A program made the translations under genes and the position numbers. 64,000 bases of DNA from Arthrobacter sp. zg-Y238 (GTDB lineage: Bacteria > Actinomycetota > Actinomycetes > Actinomycetales > Micrococcaceae), in NCBI RefSeq assembly GCF_024385525.1, contig NZ_JANFLU010000001.1, positions 620,001-684,000 on the forward strand. The letters are read 5' to 3'. This document shows positions 16,758 through 24,420 of the stretch, in pieces (within the stretch, counting starts at the first letter, position 1; each line of letters starts with the position of its first letter). The notes beneath the pieces are model-generated. The model searched no databases, had not been told where the DNA came from, and worked only from the letters and a program-made list of their open reading frames with translations.

Positions 16758-18331
16758 GCGACAACGATGTCGATGTGCTTGTTGTGGGGCAGGGCGTGGT
16801 TGGGCAACTGACCTCGCTCTACCTTGCACAGCGCGGGTACCGGGTGCTGGCCGTTGAGCAGCACCGCGAGCCGTATTCTCTGCCGAGGGCCGTCCATTAC
16901 GACCCGGATGTCAACCGATTCCTAGCCGGAGTAGGCCTGGATGCGGAGGAGCAGGCCACATTCAGCGAGCCTGCCCTGAGCTACGACTGGCTGACTGCCG
17001 ATCGGAAGCTCCTGCTGACCTTCCCCGCACCCCTCGACGGGCCGCAGGGCTGGCCGGAGTCCACGATGTTCGCCCAGCCCGACCTCGAAGCCGCGCTGCG
17101 GCGGCACCAGGAGATGGCCGAAGAGCTCGAGATTCGCTGGGGGACCGCTCTTACCGGGTTTGACCAGGATGCCGAGGGGGTATCGGCGTTCATCCACGGC
17201 CCTGCCGGCGGGGCCACGGTCCGTGCCAAATTCCTCGTGGGATGCGACGGTGCCAACTCAGCTGTGCGGGAACTCGCCGGGCTGGCAATGACGGATCTGG
17301 ACTTCAGTTCGGACTGGCTGGTGATGGATCTCCAGATGGCCGAGCGTGAATGGACGCCCGAGAACGGCCAGATCTGCGACCCCCTGCGTCCGACGTCTGT
17401 CGTCTCCGGTGGTCCTGGCCGGCGCCGCTTCGAATTCATGCTGATGCCCGGGGAGGACGCTGCGGCATTCGCCAGCACGGAGAACGCCTGGGAACTTGTC
17501 GCTCCCTGGGAGGTCACTCCCGAGAAGGCGGACCTCGAGCGCCTGGCGATGTACACGTTCAACGCGCGGTGCGTCACCGAATGGAGCCGCGGGCGCGTGT
17601 TCGTCGCCGGCGACGCCGCGCACCAGATGCCGCCCTTCTTCGGGCGGGGCATGGTGTCGGGGGTCCGGGATGTCGCGAACCTCGTGTGGAAGATTGACCA
17701 CGTGCTGAGCGGGCTCGCACCGCTCAGTCTGCTCGACACCTATGGGAGCGAGCGGGGTGCGCACGTTCAGCATGCGCTGATGATGTCGCTCGAACTCGGC
17801 CGGATGATCTGCGAGACCGACCCCGCCAAGGTCGAGGCGCGCGACACCCACTTCCTCAGTGCCGGGCCGTTCCCCTGGAATGCACTTCCTCCCATGCCCC
17901 CGGAGATCCTCGGTCCGGGCTTCTTCCCCGGCGGTGCGCCCGGGTCCGATCCGGTCGCCGGCCGAATCGGCGTGCAGGGACGGTTGCGTGGCCTCGACGG
18001 CAGCGAGACGGCCGCGGACCGGATTACCTGGGGTGAGTTCGTGGCCTTCGTCGACGGGCGCGTGGTGAGTGAGGACGATGCGGAGCGTATCCGTGCGGCC
18101 AAACCCGCCGGATTCCCGTGCAAGGTCATCGAGGTCATGCCCGCCGACACCGCGGCCCGCAACCGGCACAGCGGCAGCGACGTCGATGGCCGATACGGGG
18201 AGGTCTTCGATACGGCCGTGGCCGTCGTCTACCGTCCCGACTTCCACGGGTTCGCCTCTGCAAAGACCGTTGACGACGCCGTAAACCTCATGGCCGCCCT
18301 TGAACCAACCCACCTACGGGAGTCCGCATGA
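16754..18331 (+). CDS. FAD-dependent aromatic hydroxylase (MhpA/PheA-like)
   Basis: A 525-residue single-component flavoprotein hydroxylase of the FAD_binding_3 family. It has the GxGxxG nucleotide loop G-Q-G-V-V-G (12-17), the DG motif C-D-G-A-N-S-A-V-R near residue 160 and the GD motif V-F-V-A-G-D-A-A-H-Q-M-P-P near residue 285. It would hydroxylate a phenolic ring with NAD(P)H and O2, making the diol cleaved by the enzyme at 13261. The C-terminal 130 residues form a thioredoxin-like cap in related enzymes. It overlaps both neighbours by 4 bases. Confidence 0.85.
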   Translation: MSDNDVDVLVVGQGVVGQLTSLYLAQRGYRVLAVEQHREPYSLPRAVHYDPDVNRFLAGVGLDAEEQATFSEPALSYDWLTADRKLLLTFPAPLDGPQGWPESTMFAQPDLEAALRRHQEMAEELEIRWGTALTGFDQDAEGVSAFIHGPAGGATVRAKFLVGCDGANSAVRELAGLAMTDLDFSSDWLVMDLQMAEREWTPENGQICDPLRPTSVVSGGPGRRRFEFMLMPGEDAAAFASTENAWELVAPWEVTPEKADLERLAMYTFNARCVTEWSRGRVFVAGDAAHQMPPFFGRGMVSGVRDVANLVWKIDHVLSGLAPLSLLDTYGSERGAHVQHALMMSLELGRMICETDPAKVEARDTHFLSAGPFPWNALPPMPPEILGPGFFPGGAPGSDPVAGRIGVQGRLRGLDGSETAADRITWGEFVAFVDGRVVSEDDAERIRAAKPAGFPCKVIEVMPADTAARNRHSGSDVDGRYGEVFDTAVAVVYRPDFHGFASAKTVDDAVNLMAALEPTHLRESA

Positions 18332-19548
18332 CCATCCTCACTGACAACGACGCCGTCATTGTCTCCATTGCCCGTACCGCCATCGGCCGTGCCCGCAAGG
18401 GCGGACTCGCCGACGTGCGCGGCGACGAACTCGCCCGCCAGGTCTTCGCCGGCGTCATCGACCGTGTACCAGGATTGTCCATCGACGACGTCGATGACCT
18501 GATGCTCGGCACGGCGGCCCCCGACGGGGAACAGGGTTTCAATATGGCCCGGGTCGTGGCGACGCTGCTCGGTTACGACACGCTGCCGGGCACGACTGTG
18601 AACCGCTTCTGCGCGTCCTCGATCCAAACCACCCGGATGGCGTTCCACGCCATTAAGGCCGGCGAAGGGGACGCGTTCCTCGTCGGAGGTACCGAGTCGA
18701 CATCGCACGCGGCCCCTCCGGCCGGGGCGGGCAATGCCGCGTTCGACGCAGCGGCCGAACGCACCGCGCAGGCGATGCTGTCGGGGGCGTCGTGGCACGA
18801 CCCGCGCACCGACGGCGCTATGCCCGACGCCTATATCCAAATGGGTCACACGGCTGAGTATGTGGCGCGGCTGACCGGAGTCAGCCGGGCCGATCAGGAC
18901 GCCTTCGCTGCGCGCTCGCAGCGCCTGGCAGGGGAAGCGCAGGCCAGCGGCTACCTGGCGCGGGAGATCGTGCCCGTGGTGCGGCCGGACGGGTCAATCT
19001 TCGACCAGGATGACTCGCTTCGTCCGGGGACCACGGCGGAGGTGCTGGCCGAGCTGAAGCCCGTGTTCTCGCCCGTCGGAACGGTCACGGCAGGCAATGC
19101 CTGCCCGCTCAATGACGGTGCATCCGCCGCAGTGGTCGTCTCCGGACGGTATGCGAAGGCGCACGGTCTGCAGCCACTGGCACGCATCGTCTCGACCGCT
19201 GTCTCAGGTCTGTCGCCGGAGATCATGGGGCTCGGACCCGTGGAATCGTCGCGGCGGGCGCTGCGTCGGGCCGGCCTGACCATCGCCGACCTCGACCTGA
19301 TTGAGATCAACGAGGCATTCGCCGTCCAGGTCGTTGCTTCTGCGAGGGAGCTCGGGATCGACATGGACCGCCAGCTCAACACGCACGGCGGGGCGATTGC
19401 CATTGGACATCCCTTCGGTGCGACCGGCACCCGCCTCATCGGCACGCTGATCAACGGCCTGTCGACCGAGGACAAGACGCTTGGCATGGCCACGCTGTGC
19501 GTCGGCGGCGGGCAGGGAATGGCAATCGTGCTGGAACGCCTCAGCTGA
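18328..19548 (+). CDS. Thiolase family acetyl-CoA acyltransferase
   Basis: A 406-residue thiolase with the acyl-accepting Cys 95 in N-R-F-C-A-S-S, the catalytic His in G-H-P-F-G-A-T-G-T-R and the second Cys in L-C-V-G-G-G-Q-G. It should split acetoacetyl-CoA, made two genes upstream, into two acetyl-CoA, or thiolyse a related beta-ketoacyl-CoA. It is last of the operon from 12683, and a hairpin follows. Confidence 0.88.
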   Translation: MTILTDNDAVIVSIARTAIGRARKGGLADVRGDELARQVFAGVIDRVPGLSIDDVDDLMLGTAAPDGEQGFNMARVVATLLGYDTLPGTTVNRFCASSIQTTRMAFHAIKAGEGDAFLVGGTESTSHAAPPAGAGNAAFDAAAERTAQAMLSGASWHDPRTDGAMPDAYIQMGHTAEYVARLTGVSRADQDAFAARSQRLAGEAQASGYLAREIVPVVRPDGSIFDQDDSLRPGTTAEVLAELKPVFSPVGTVTAGNACPLNDGASAAVVVSGRYAKAHGLQPLARIVSTAVSGLSPEIMGLGPVESSRRALRRAGLTIADLDLIEINEAFAVQVVASARELGIDMDRQLNTHGGAIAIGHPFGATGTRLIGTLINGLSTEDKTLGMATLCVGGGQGMAIVLERLS

Positions 19549-19563
19549 TCGGCAGAACGGAAA

Positions 19564-19592
19564 GCGGCCGGGGGAATTATTAACCCGGCCGC
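19564..19592. terminator. Hairpin terminator between convergent operons
   Basis: GCGGCCGGG (19564-19572) pairs with CCCGGCCGC (19584-19592) around an A/T-rich 11-base loop. It lies between the thiolase stop and the stop of the leftward gene at 19613, so it can serve both strands. Confidence 0.6.
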
Positions 19593-19612
19593 GGTTAGGT
19601 GTTTCGGCGGGG

Positions 19613-20266
19613 TTATAAAAGGGGCACATACACCAACGTGGCGTAGGGCTCGGGTGCGTGCACGAGTTCCTTGGGATCCCACGACGGGGTGTACTCGACC
19701 TGGAATCGCGGAGCACTGTCCGGTCCACCGTTCCCGATCGGCGCTGGCGGTCGGGGGAGGCTGCCGTCCGTGAAGCTCTTGTAATAATCGGCAACGAACG
19801 TGAGGGAGTTCCGGTACTTCCAAATCTTCCAGGCACCATCTTCCTTGCGGAAGACCAGGTGGTAGCGGCCCCAGTACCAGAACCCGTGGAGGGGATTGCC
19901 CTCGACCCAACCGAGGTGGTGAGCCTCGGCGCCCGGCGTGATCCACGCGGCCTTCGCCGTTTCGAGGTCATCGGCAACCTCGATGACGGGTGTGGACAGG
20001 AGGTGCTCGACGTACTCACCGCTGAGGTCGCGGGGCGGGAGGCCCTCGTCGAGCGCGCCGACGAAGCAGCGCTGCGCGGCGTCGGAACCGGTGTAGCGGC
20101 CGAACGGGAGTTCGATCACGGTGTCGGGCCGTGTGCTGAAGTACGGCACAATCGGTTCGTTCGCGTATGCGGAGTGGAGGAACTCAATCCTTCCCATGAT
20201 GTTCGAGATCTCGATGTAGGCCTCGGTTCGGGAAATCCGGCGTTCAAGTGCAGCAATGTCGGTCAT
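19613..20266 (-). CDS. NTF2-like (SnoaL_4-type) protein (cassette B2)
   Basis: A 217-residue paralogue of the protein at 11965, sharing S-G-E-Y-V-E-H-L-L, P-G-A-E-A-H-H-L-G-W-V-E-G-N-P and W-Y-W-G-R-Y in the same order. AAGGAAG precedes the start. It is second in a leftward two-gene unit behind the B2 monooxygenase, with the same 41-base gap as in the other cassette. Function is unknown beyond the NTF2-like fold; a role on the oxygenase product is inferred from the conserved pairing. Confidence 0.68.
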   Translation of the reverse strand: MTDIAALERRISRTEAYIEISNIMGRIEFLHSAYANEPIVPYFSTRPDTVIELPFGRYTGSDAAQRCFVGALDEGLPPRDLSGEYVEHLLSTPVIEVADDLETAKAAWITPGAEAHHLGWVEGNPLHGFWYWGRYHLVFRKEDGAWKIWKYRNSLTFVADYYKSFTDGSLPRPPAPIGNGGPDSAPRFQVEYTPSWDPKELVHAPEPYATLVYVPLL

Positions 20267-20307
20267 GCGGTCTTCCTTATCAGTAGGTGGAGGGCAGTCG
20301 GGTCGAC

Positions 20308-21495
20308 TTAGAACATGGGCTCGGCGTAGTCGCCGATACCAACACCGAGCAGCGCGCCGCCGGCGACGGACGCCATGGTTTCGAAGTCGACTGCGGCGTG
20401 ATTGCGCATGACCTGTGTATCGCGGACGATCCGCTCCAGCGGGTCGCCGGTGCGGAAGATGGAGGCACCGGCTGCCCGCACCACGAGGTCGATGGCTTGG
20501 AAAGCTTTCTGCCCGGATCCGGTCAGCCCCAGATTGATGCGGGCGCGGTCTGCGAGCGACGCGGGACCGGTTGAGTGCCGGCCGTAAACCCGGTCAGTGT
20601 GCGCAAGTGCGTCGTGTAGCTGGAGACCAGCGACCTGTACTAGGTCCCATGCCTTGCCGTAGGTCTGGCGGGTGATCGGCTCGTCGATCTGCTTCTGCTG
20701 CGTCTGCATCCGGACCCGCTTACCGAGACCGCCCGCGAAGAGCTCGAGGGCCGCGTCTGCGGTTCCGATCGCGACAGCGGAATGGATGAGGTTGAGCGTG
20801 CGGTTCATGGGGTAGCCGATGAGCGGGTATTCAGTCAGTGCCGCACCCTCGTTGTGCTCCGACGAGTATGTGGGGAAGGAAACCGTGCGGTGGCGGGGAA
20901 CGAAGAGTCCCTCTACCTTGATGTCGTTGGAGCCCGTCGCCTTCATTCCGGGGACGTGCCAGGTGTCGACGATCTCCGTCTCACTGACGGGTACCACAAC
21001 GCTGAGAGGGCCATCGGGGGACATTGCACTGAGTGCGGCCCACTCAGCGTGTAGAACACCCGAACCGAAGCGCCAGGTGCCGGAGAGGCTATATCCGCCC
21101 TCCACAGGGGTTGCGGCTCCGGGCGGGCCCGCAGCGGCGACGGTCAGTCCGTACGGTTTTTCCGCGAAGAACTCGCCCTGTGCTTCCGCGCCGTAGCGAT
21201 AGAGGAGGGTCGAGTGCGAGATGAGGAATGCGGCGATCCAGCCGGCAGAGGCATCGCCCCGCGAGAGGACGCGGACGAGGTCGGCGAACTCGCTGAGGCC
21301 GAGTGCGGAGCCTCCGTGTTCGGCGGGCACCATCGCTGTGAAGAACCCGGCGGATTTGAAATCCTCGATGGTCTCATCGAGCTGCCGTCGGAGGTTCTCG
21401 GCCTCGGATGCGCGCTCCCGTAATAGCGGGACCAGCTTTTCCGCGCGGGCGATGAGCTCGCTTGCTGTGGGGGCGGTCGTTGTCGTCGTCGACAT
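20308..21495 (-). CDS. Acyl-CoA dehydrogenase-fold flavin-dependent monooxygenase (paralogue B2)
   Basis: A 395-residue protein closely similar in order and motifs to the one at 10736: L-S-R-G-D-A-S-A-G-W, V-P-G-M-K-A-T-G-S-N-D and G-A-S-I-F-R-T-G-D-P-L. It lacks any obvious beta-oxidation partner and fits a group D hydroxylase that takes reduced flavin from the island's reductases. GAGAGGT precedes the ATG, and promoter P4 with the island operator lies just upstream. It is the right-hand outer gene of the catabolic island. Confidence 0.77.
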   Translation of the reverse strand: MSTTTTTAPTASELIARAEKLVPLLRERASEAENLRRQLDETIEDFKSAGFFTAMVPAEHGGSALGLSEFADLVRVLSRGDASAGWIAAFLISHSTLLYRYGAEAQGEFFAEKPYGLTVAAAGPPGAATPVEGGYSLSGTWRFGSGVLHAEWAALSAMSPDGPLSVVVPVSETEIVDTWHVPGMKATGSNDIKVEGLFVPRHRTVSFPTYSSEHNEGAALTEYPLIGYPMNRTLNLIHSAVAIGTADAALELFAGGLGKRVRMQTQQKQIDEPITRQTYGKAWDLVQVAGLQLHDALAHTDRVYGRHSTGPASLADRARINLGLTGSGQKAFQAIDLVVRAAGASIFRTGDPLERIVRDTQVMRNHAAVDFETMASVAGGALLGVGIGDYAEPMF

Positions 21496-21533
21496 CGGTA
21501 TACCTCTCGTGGGTGACGTGATAACCGAACTAT

Positions 21534-21562
21534 ACTGTACGTACCAGTTCAGTAGTACACAA
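21534..21562 (-). promoter_or_regulatory. Promoter P4 with 15-bp island operator
   Basis: Read leftward, -35 TTGTGT (21557-21562) and -10 TACAGT (21534-21539) are 17 bases apart. The operator is ACTGGTACGTACAGT (21534-21548 on the minus strand), the most symmetrical of the four. The leader to 21495 is about 32 bases with GAGAGGT. Confidence 0.65.
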
Positions 21563-21674
21563 TCGTCTCCCGGTGTTCAGCGTTGCGGAAACTGCGGCGG
21601 CGAGTCCAGAGCGATCACCCCTGGCCGATGCCGTGAGATGTCCTTCCCCTTACGGATGGGTCTCGGCTGCCGAA

Positions 21675-21682
21675 TGTATATA
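21675..21682 (+). promoter_or_regulatory. Possible extended -10 element
   Basis: TGTATATA (21675-21682) looks like an extended -10 about 80 bases before ATG 21766. The -35 is not clear. It argues that translation starts at 21766 rather than at the in-frame GTG at 21688. Confidence 0.35.
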
Positions 21683-21765
21683 GGGGCGTGCATCCGAAAG
21701 CGGTCGCGCGTGCGGCAGCGGGTGTGCGCACCCGCCTCGATCCGCACCAGCGAAAAGACCCACGA

Positions 21766-22530
21766 ATGTCGCAGCAGCACCCCAGTCAGTCCACCCCGGA
21801 GCAGCCGCCGGTTGCAGAACCAGAAACCGCAGAGATGGTGACTGCCGGCTCAGTACCTCCTCCGCCGCCTGCCCCGGAAACCGATACCCCGGCGTCCCTG
21901 CGGGGTAGGAAAGCACGAGGAGACCGGCTCAAGGCCACGAACCCGGCGGACGAACCGCGGGCGGACCGACAGGCGGCGAAGCGCAAAGCCGCACGGATCT
22001 GGCTGGCGGCTGCCGGCGTCGTACTGCTTGCCGGCGGCGCTGTAGGTGGACATTTCCTGACCGACCCGACCCGGAGCGAGGAATACATCGCGCTTTCGGA
22101 AGAATCGGCGCAGCGCCAGTCGATGCTCGAGAAGTCCCAGGACGACTACAGCGTCATGAAGGAGGACTACAACAAGCTCTCCAGCGGCATGTACGCCCGG
22201 GAGATGAAGGTAGGGGAGCGAGAAGAAGCTGCCGCAAAGGCCGAAGCCGATGTGGAAAAGCGGGAATCTGCTGTCTCCGCCGCGGAGAAGCAGAAGGCAG
22301 CTGACACTATCAGCGACGGGACCTGGACGGTGGGCACCAACGTTTCGCCGGGGACCTACACAACCGCGGCTGACGTCGGCTCCAGCTGCTACTGGGGAAT
22401 TTACCGAAGCGGTTCGAACGGCGACGACATCCTGCAAAACGATCTCCCCGGCGGAGGCAGGCCCACTGTCACCCTGTCCGAGGGCCAAGACTTCAAATCC
22501 AGCCGATGCGGAAAGTGGGAGAAGCAGTAA
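21766..22530 (+). CDS. Membrane-anchored protein with coiled coil and C-terminal surface domain
   Basis: A 254-residue protein of unknown function. It has a Gln/Pro-rich cytosolic N-terminus (about 1-75), one transmembrane helix (about 78-98), a charged coiled coil rich in Glu, Lys and Ala (about 110-185) and a C-terminal domain with two Cys. The last contains W-T-V-G-T-N-V-S-P-G-T-Y, S-S-C-Y-W and R-C-G-K-W, a pattern seen in many exported actinobacterial proteins. The start is placed at ATG 21766 because GTG 21688 lies within the probable promoter. The next gene overlaps its stop and has a similar layout. Confidence 0.65.
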   Translation: MSQQHPSQSTPEQPPVAEPETAEMVTAGSVPPPPPAPETDTPASLRGRKARGDRLKATNPADEPRADRQAAKRKAARIWLAAAGVVLLAGGAVGGHFLTDPTRSEEYIALSEESAQRQSMLEKSQDDYSVMKEDYNKLSSGMYAREMKVGEREEAAAKAEADVEKRESAVSAAEKQKAADTISDGTWTVGTNVSPGTYTTAADVGSSCYWGIYRSGSNGDDILQNDLPGGGRPTVTLSEGQDFKSSRCGKWEKQ

Positions 22531-23144
22531 TGACGCAGGATGACGCACCGTATCCGCATCCGCAGAACCCTGCCGGTGGCACGGAGAGTGCGCGGATGAA
22601 ACCCATGCCGCCGCTGCCTCCGGCCCCTCCCGCTCCTCCCGCGCAGTCCGGGACCGGACCGGAGAATCGCGCGGCACTGCCGTTCGGTATGACGCCGTAC
22701 CCGCCTACGGTCCAGTTGCCTCCGTCGCGGCGGAACTACGCGTTGTTCGCCGGTGCTGGACTTGTTGTTGGTCTGGGCGCGGGGCTCCTGCTTGCGCAGA
22801 TTGATATGTCCGGGTCCCCCGAGCCTTCCACCGTACTGTTTGACGCGGTGGAGAGTTGCGGTGTCAGCGGCCATACGGGCATAGAGCTTGGCGACGAGGG
22901 ACAGAGCCTCACGATGGACAGCGCGGGCACTGACTACCTCGACGAGGGGACCGAACTATCAGAAATCAATTGTGTTCTCCGTGGGACAGACATGCCCGAT
23001 AGCGTCAGCAGTCGGATGGACAATACGAGGGCCTTGGACGGACGGCAATTCGCCGAGTGGAATGGTATATCCGCCTCTTGGAACTACCACCCGGACACCG
23101 GAACAAATGTGGTCCTAGAGATAATGGCGCCTGCCGAAAAATAG
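22530..23144 (+). CDS. Pro-rich single-pass membrane protein of unknown function
   Basis: A 204-residue protein with a long Pro-rich N-terminus (about 1-68), one transmembrane helix (about 71-90) and an exported C-terminal part with two Cys (E-S-C-G and I-N-C-V). The ATG shares one base with the upstream stop (TAATG), so the two membrane proteins are probably translated together and may interact. No family was recognised. Confidence 0.6.
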   Translation: MTQDDAPYPHPQNPAGGTESARMKPMPPLPPAPPAPPAQSGTGPENRAALPFGMTPYPPTVQLPPSRRNYALFAGAGLVVGLGAGLLLAQIDMSGSPEPSTVLFDAVESCGVSGHTGIELGDEGQSLTMDSAGTDYLDEGTELSEINCVLRGTDMPDSVSSRMDNTRALDGRQFAEWNGISASWNYHPDTGTNVVLEIMAPAEK

Positions 23145-23181
23145 CCACGACTGGCGGTTGCCGCCTGCGTTATGCCGTAAG

Positions 23182-23215
23182 CGTCCCCTCCGGACTTCGG
23201 AGGGGGCGTTTATTA
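23182..23215 (+). terminator. Intrinsic terminator
   Basis: CGTCCCCTCCG (23182-23192) and CGGAGGGGGCG (23198-23208) form an 11-bp stem with one G-T pair and a 5-base loop, followed by TTTATTA. It ends the 21766-23144 operon. Confidence 0.8.
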
Positions 23216-23270
23216 TCGACGGATTGGGGGGAGTGACTGCTGCCCTGTCGACTATTGGGGGATCCATACC

Positions 23271-23975
23271 GTGCACATTCCAGAAATACTGACCGAAGAG
23301 CAGACCGACAACGCCGTTACGTTGCTCAAGAACTACTACACCGAACCCGTTTCCAAGGGCCGGGTCCGCACCGGAGCGCGCTTCGACACCTGGGCCGGAG
23401 GTGGAGACGCACCCGAGGTCGTCAACACCATCTCGGCCGACGATATGCTCGCCGCCTCTTTCCTCTCCGTTCGCTTTTCCCCGACGGCGGTCATTGGCGT
23501 CCTTGAGACGCGCCGCGAAGACATCACCGCGCTGCTTGCCCAGATCCCCGTTGATCTGGACCTGACGGCCCTCAGTCGCGACGAAGTGGAGAAAGTCCTC
23601 GGTGAAGATGGCCCGGCCTGGCAGCTCTGGAACATCCTCCGCGGAAAGGATCTCCAGAAGAAGGAAAAATGGGGAATTGGACCAACCAAGGCGAGCAAGC
23701 TGCTGGCCCGGAAGCGTCCCCGACTGATCCCCATCTGGGACTCAGTGGTGAAGAACGAGACGAAGCTGAAGGGCTCCCTGACCCAGTGGGATGACTGGTA
23801 CGAGGCGCTCACCCAGGACAGCGGCGCTCTCGGCCTCCACCTCGATGAAATCCAGCGCCGCGCAGAGCTCCCGCACCCCGTTTCCCGGCTCCGCGTCATG
23901 GACGTGGTTCTGTGGATGCACGGTACCGGCGGCGGCGCGACCCAGCCCCCGACCGGCGAAGACGAAGAAGCTTAG
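23271..23975 (+). CDS. DUF6308-type protein (copy 1)
   Basis: A 234-residue protein of unknown function, matching the DUF6308 pattern in R-T-G-A-R-F-D-T-W-A-G-G-G-D and I-S-A-D-D-M. It shares S-K-L-L-A-R-K-R-P and L-I-P-I-W-D-S with the paralogue at 30795. No transmembrane segment or signal peptide is seen, so it should be cytosolic. The GTG start is weakly supported. The conserved Arg/Lys-rich block K-L-L-A-R-K-R-P-R could bind nucleic acid, but that is a guess. Eighteen of its bases (23381-23398) are repeated at the left window edge. Confidence 0.65.
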   Translation: MHIPEILTEEQTDNAVTLLKNYYTEPVSKGRVRTGARFDTWAGGGDAPEVVNTISADDMLAASFLSVRFSPTAVIGVLETRREDITALLAQIPVDLDLTALSRDEVEKVLGEDGPAWQLWNILRGKDLQKKEKWGIGPTKASKLLARKRPRLIPIWDSVVKNETKLKGSLTQWDDWYEALTQDSGALGLHLDEIQRRAELPHPVSRLRVMDVVLWMHGTGGGATQPPTGEDEEA

Positions 23976-24420
23976 CCCCCTCAATGTGCATCTACTGAGC
24001 AGATAACGGGGTTATCCCCGCCGGATAGCCCCGTTATCTGTACAACCGGCGCGGCTGTGCCCCGGTATCTGTACAACCGGCGCGGCGAAACCCCGTTATC
24101 TGTACAACCGGCGCGGCGAAACCCCGGTATCTGTACAACCGGCGCCGCCCGCACGTTCATAGTGCAGTTGATGCAGCCTCCCGGCTGGCCCGGGGGCATC
24201 TACTGCACTATGAACGCGCCAGAGCCAGTGAATCGCGCAGAACTTCCCACCCAAATGGGGCTTCGCACAGAACGTAAACCCTTGTGAAGTGCCGATGTGA
24301 CCGCAAACACAAATTGCATTAGCGTTGTTCTTCCGTCAACGCAGCCGGAGCCACTCTCCGCACCCATGCTGCGTCATCACTTGCCCCCTTGAGGCGGCAC
24401 GACATGGAAAGGGGTGCCGG
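23976..24420. other. Intergenic region carrying composite repeat element 1
   Basis: There is no supported gene in these 445 bases. Short frames read through the repeats only. Positions 24000-24216 hold the composite repeat element. The remainder leads to the APC permease, with AAAGGGG at 24408-24414 as its ribosome binding site. Confidence 0.6.
24000..24216. repeat. Composite repeat element, copy 1
   Basis: The element has three parts. The head is a palindrome with 18-bp arms (24000-24017 and 24023-24040, one mismatch) around CAGATAACGGGG/CCCCGTTATCTG. The body is four direct repeats of exactly 31 bp starting at 24029, 24060, 24091 and 24122, with core CCCCGKTATCTGTACAA and a variable end. 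The tail is a hairpin with 21-bp arms (24154-24174 and 24196-24216, one mismatch) beginning CGTTCATAGTGCAG. The same architecture recurs at 26458-26678. A 31-bp period is three turns of the DNA helix. Confidence 0.85.

Noticed and set aside
24029-24152. The 31-bp direct repeats looked at first like a small CRISPR array.
   Set aside because: There are no unique spacers of normal length. Only about 10 bases vary per unit, no cas genes are nearby, and the same four-unit pattern with a hairpin tail recurs at 26490.
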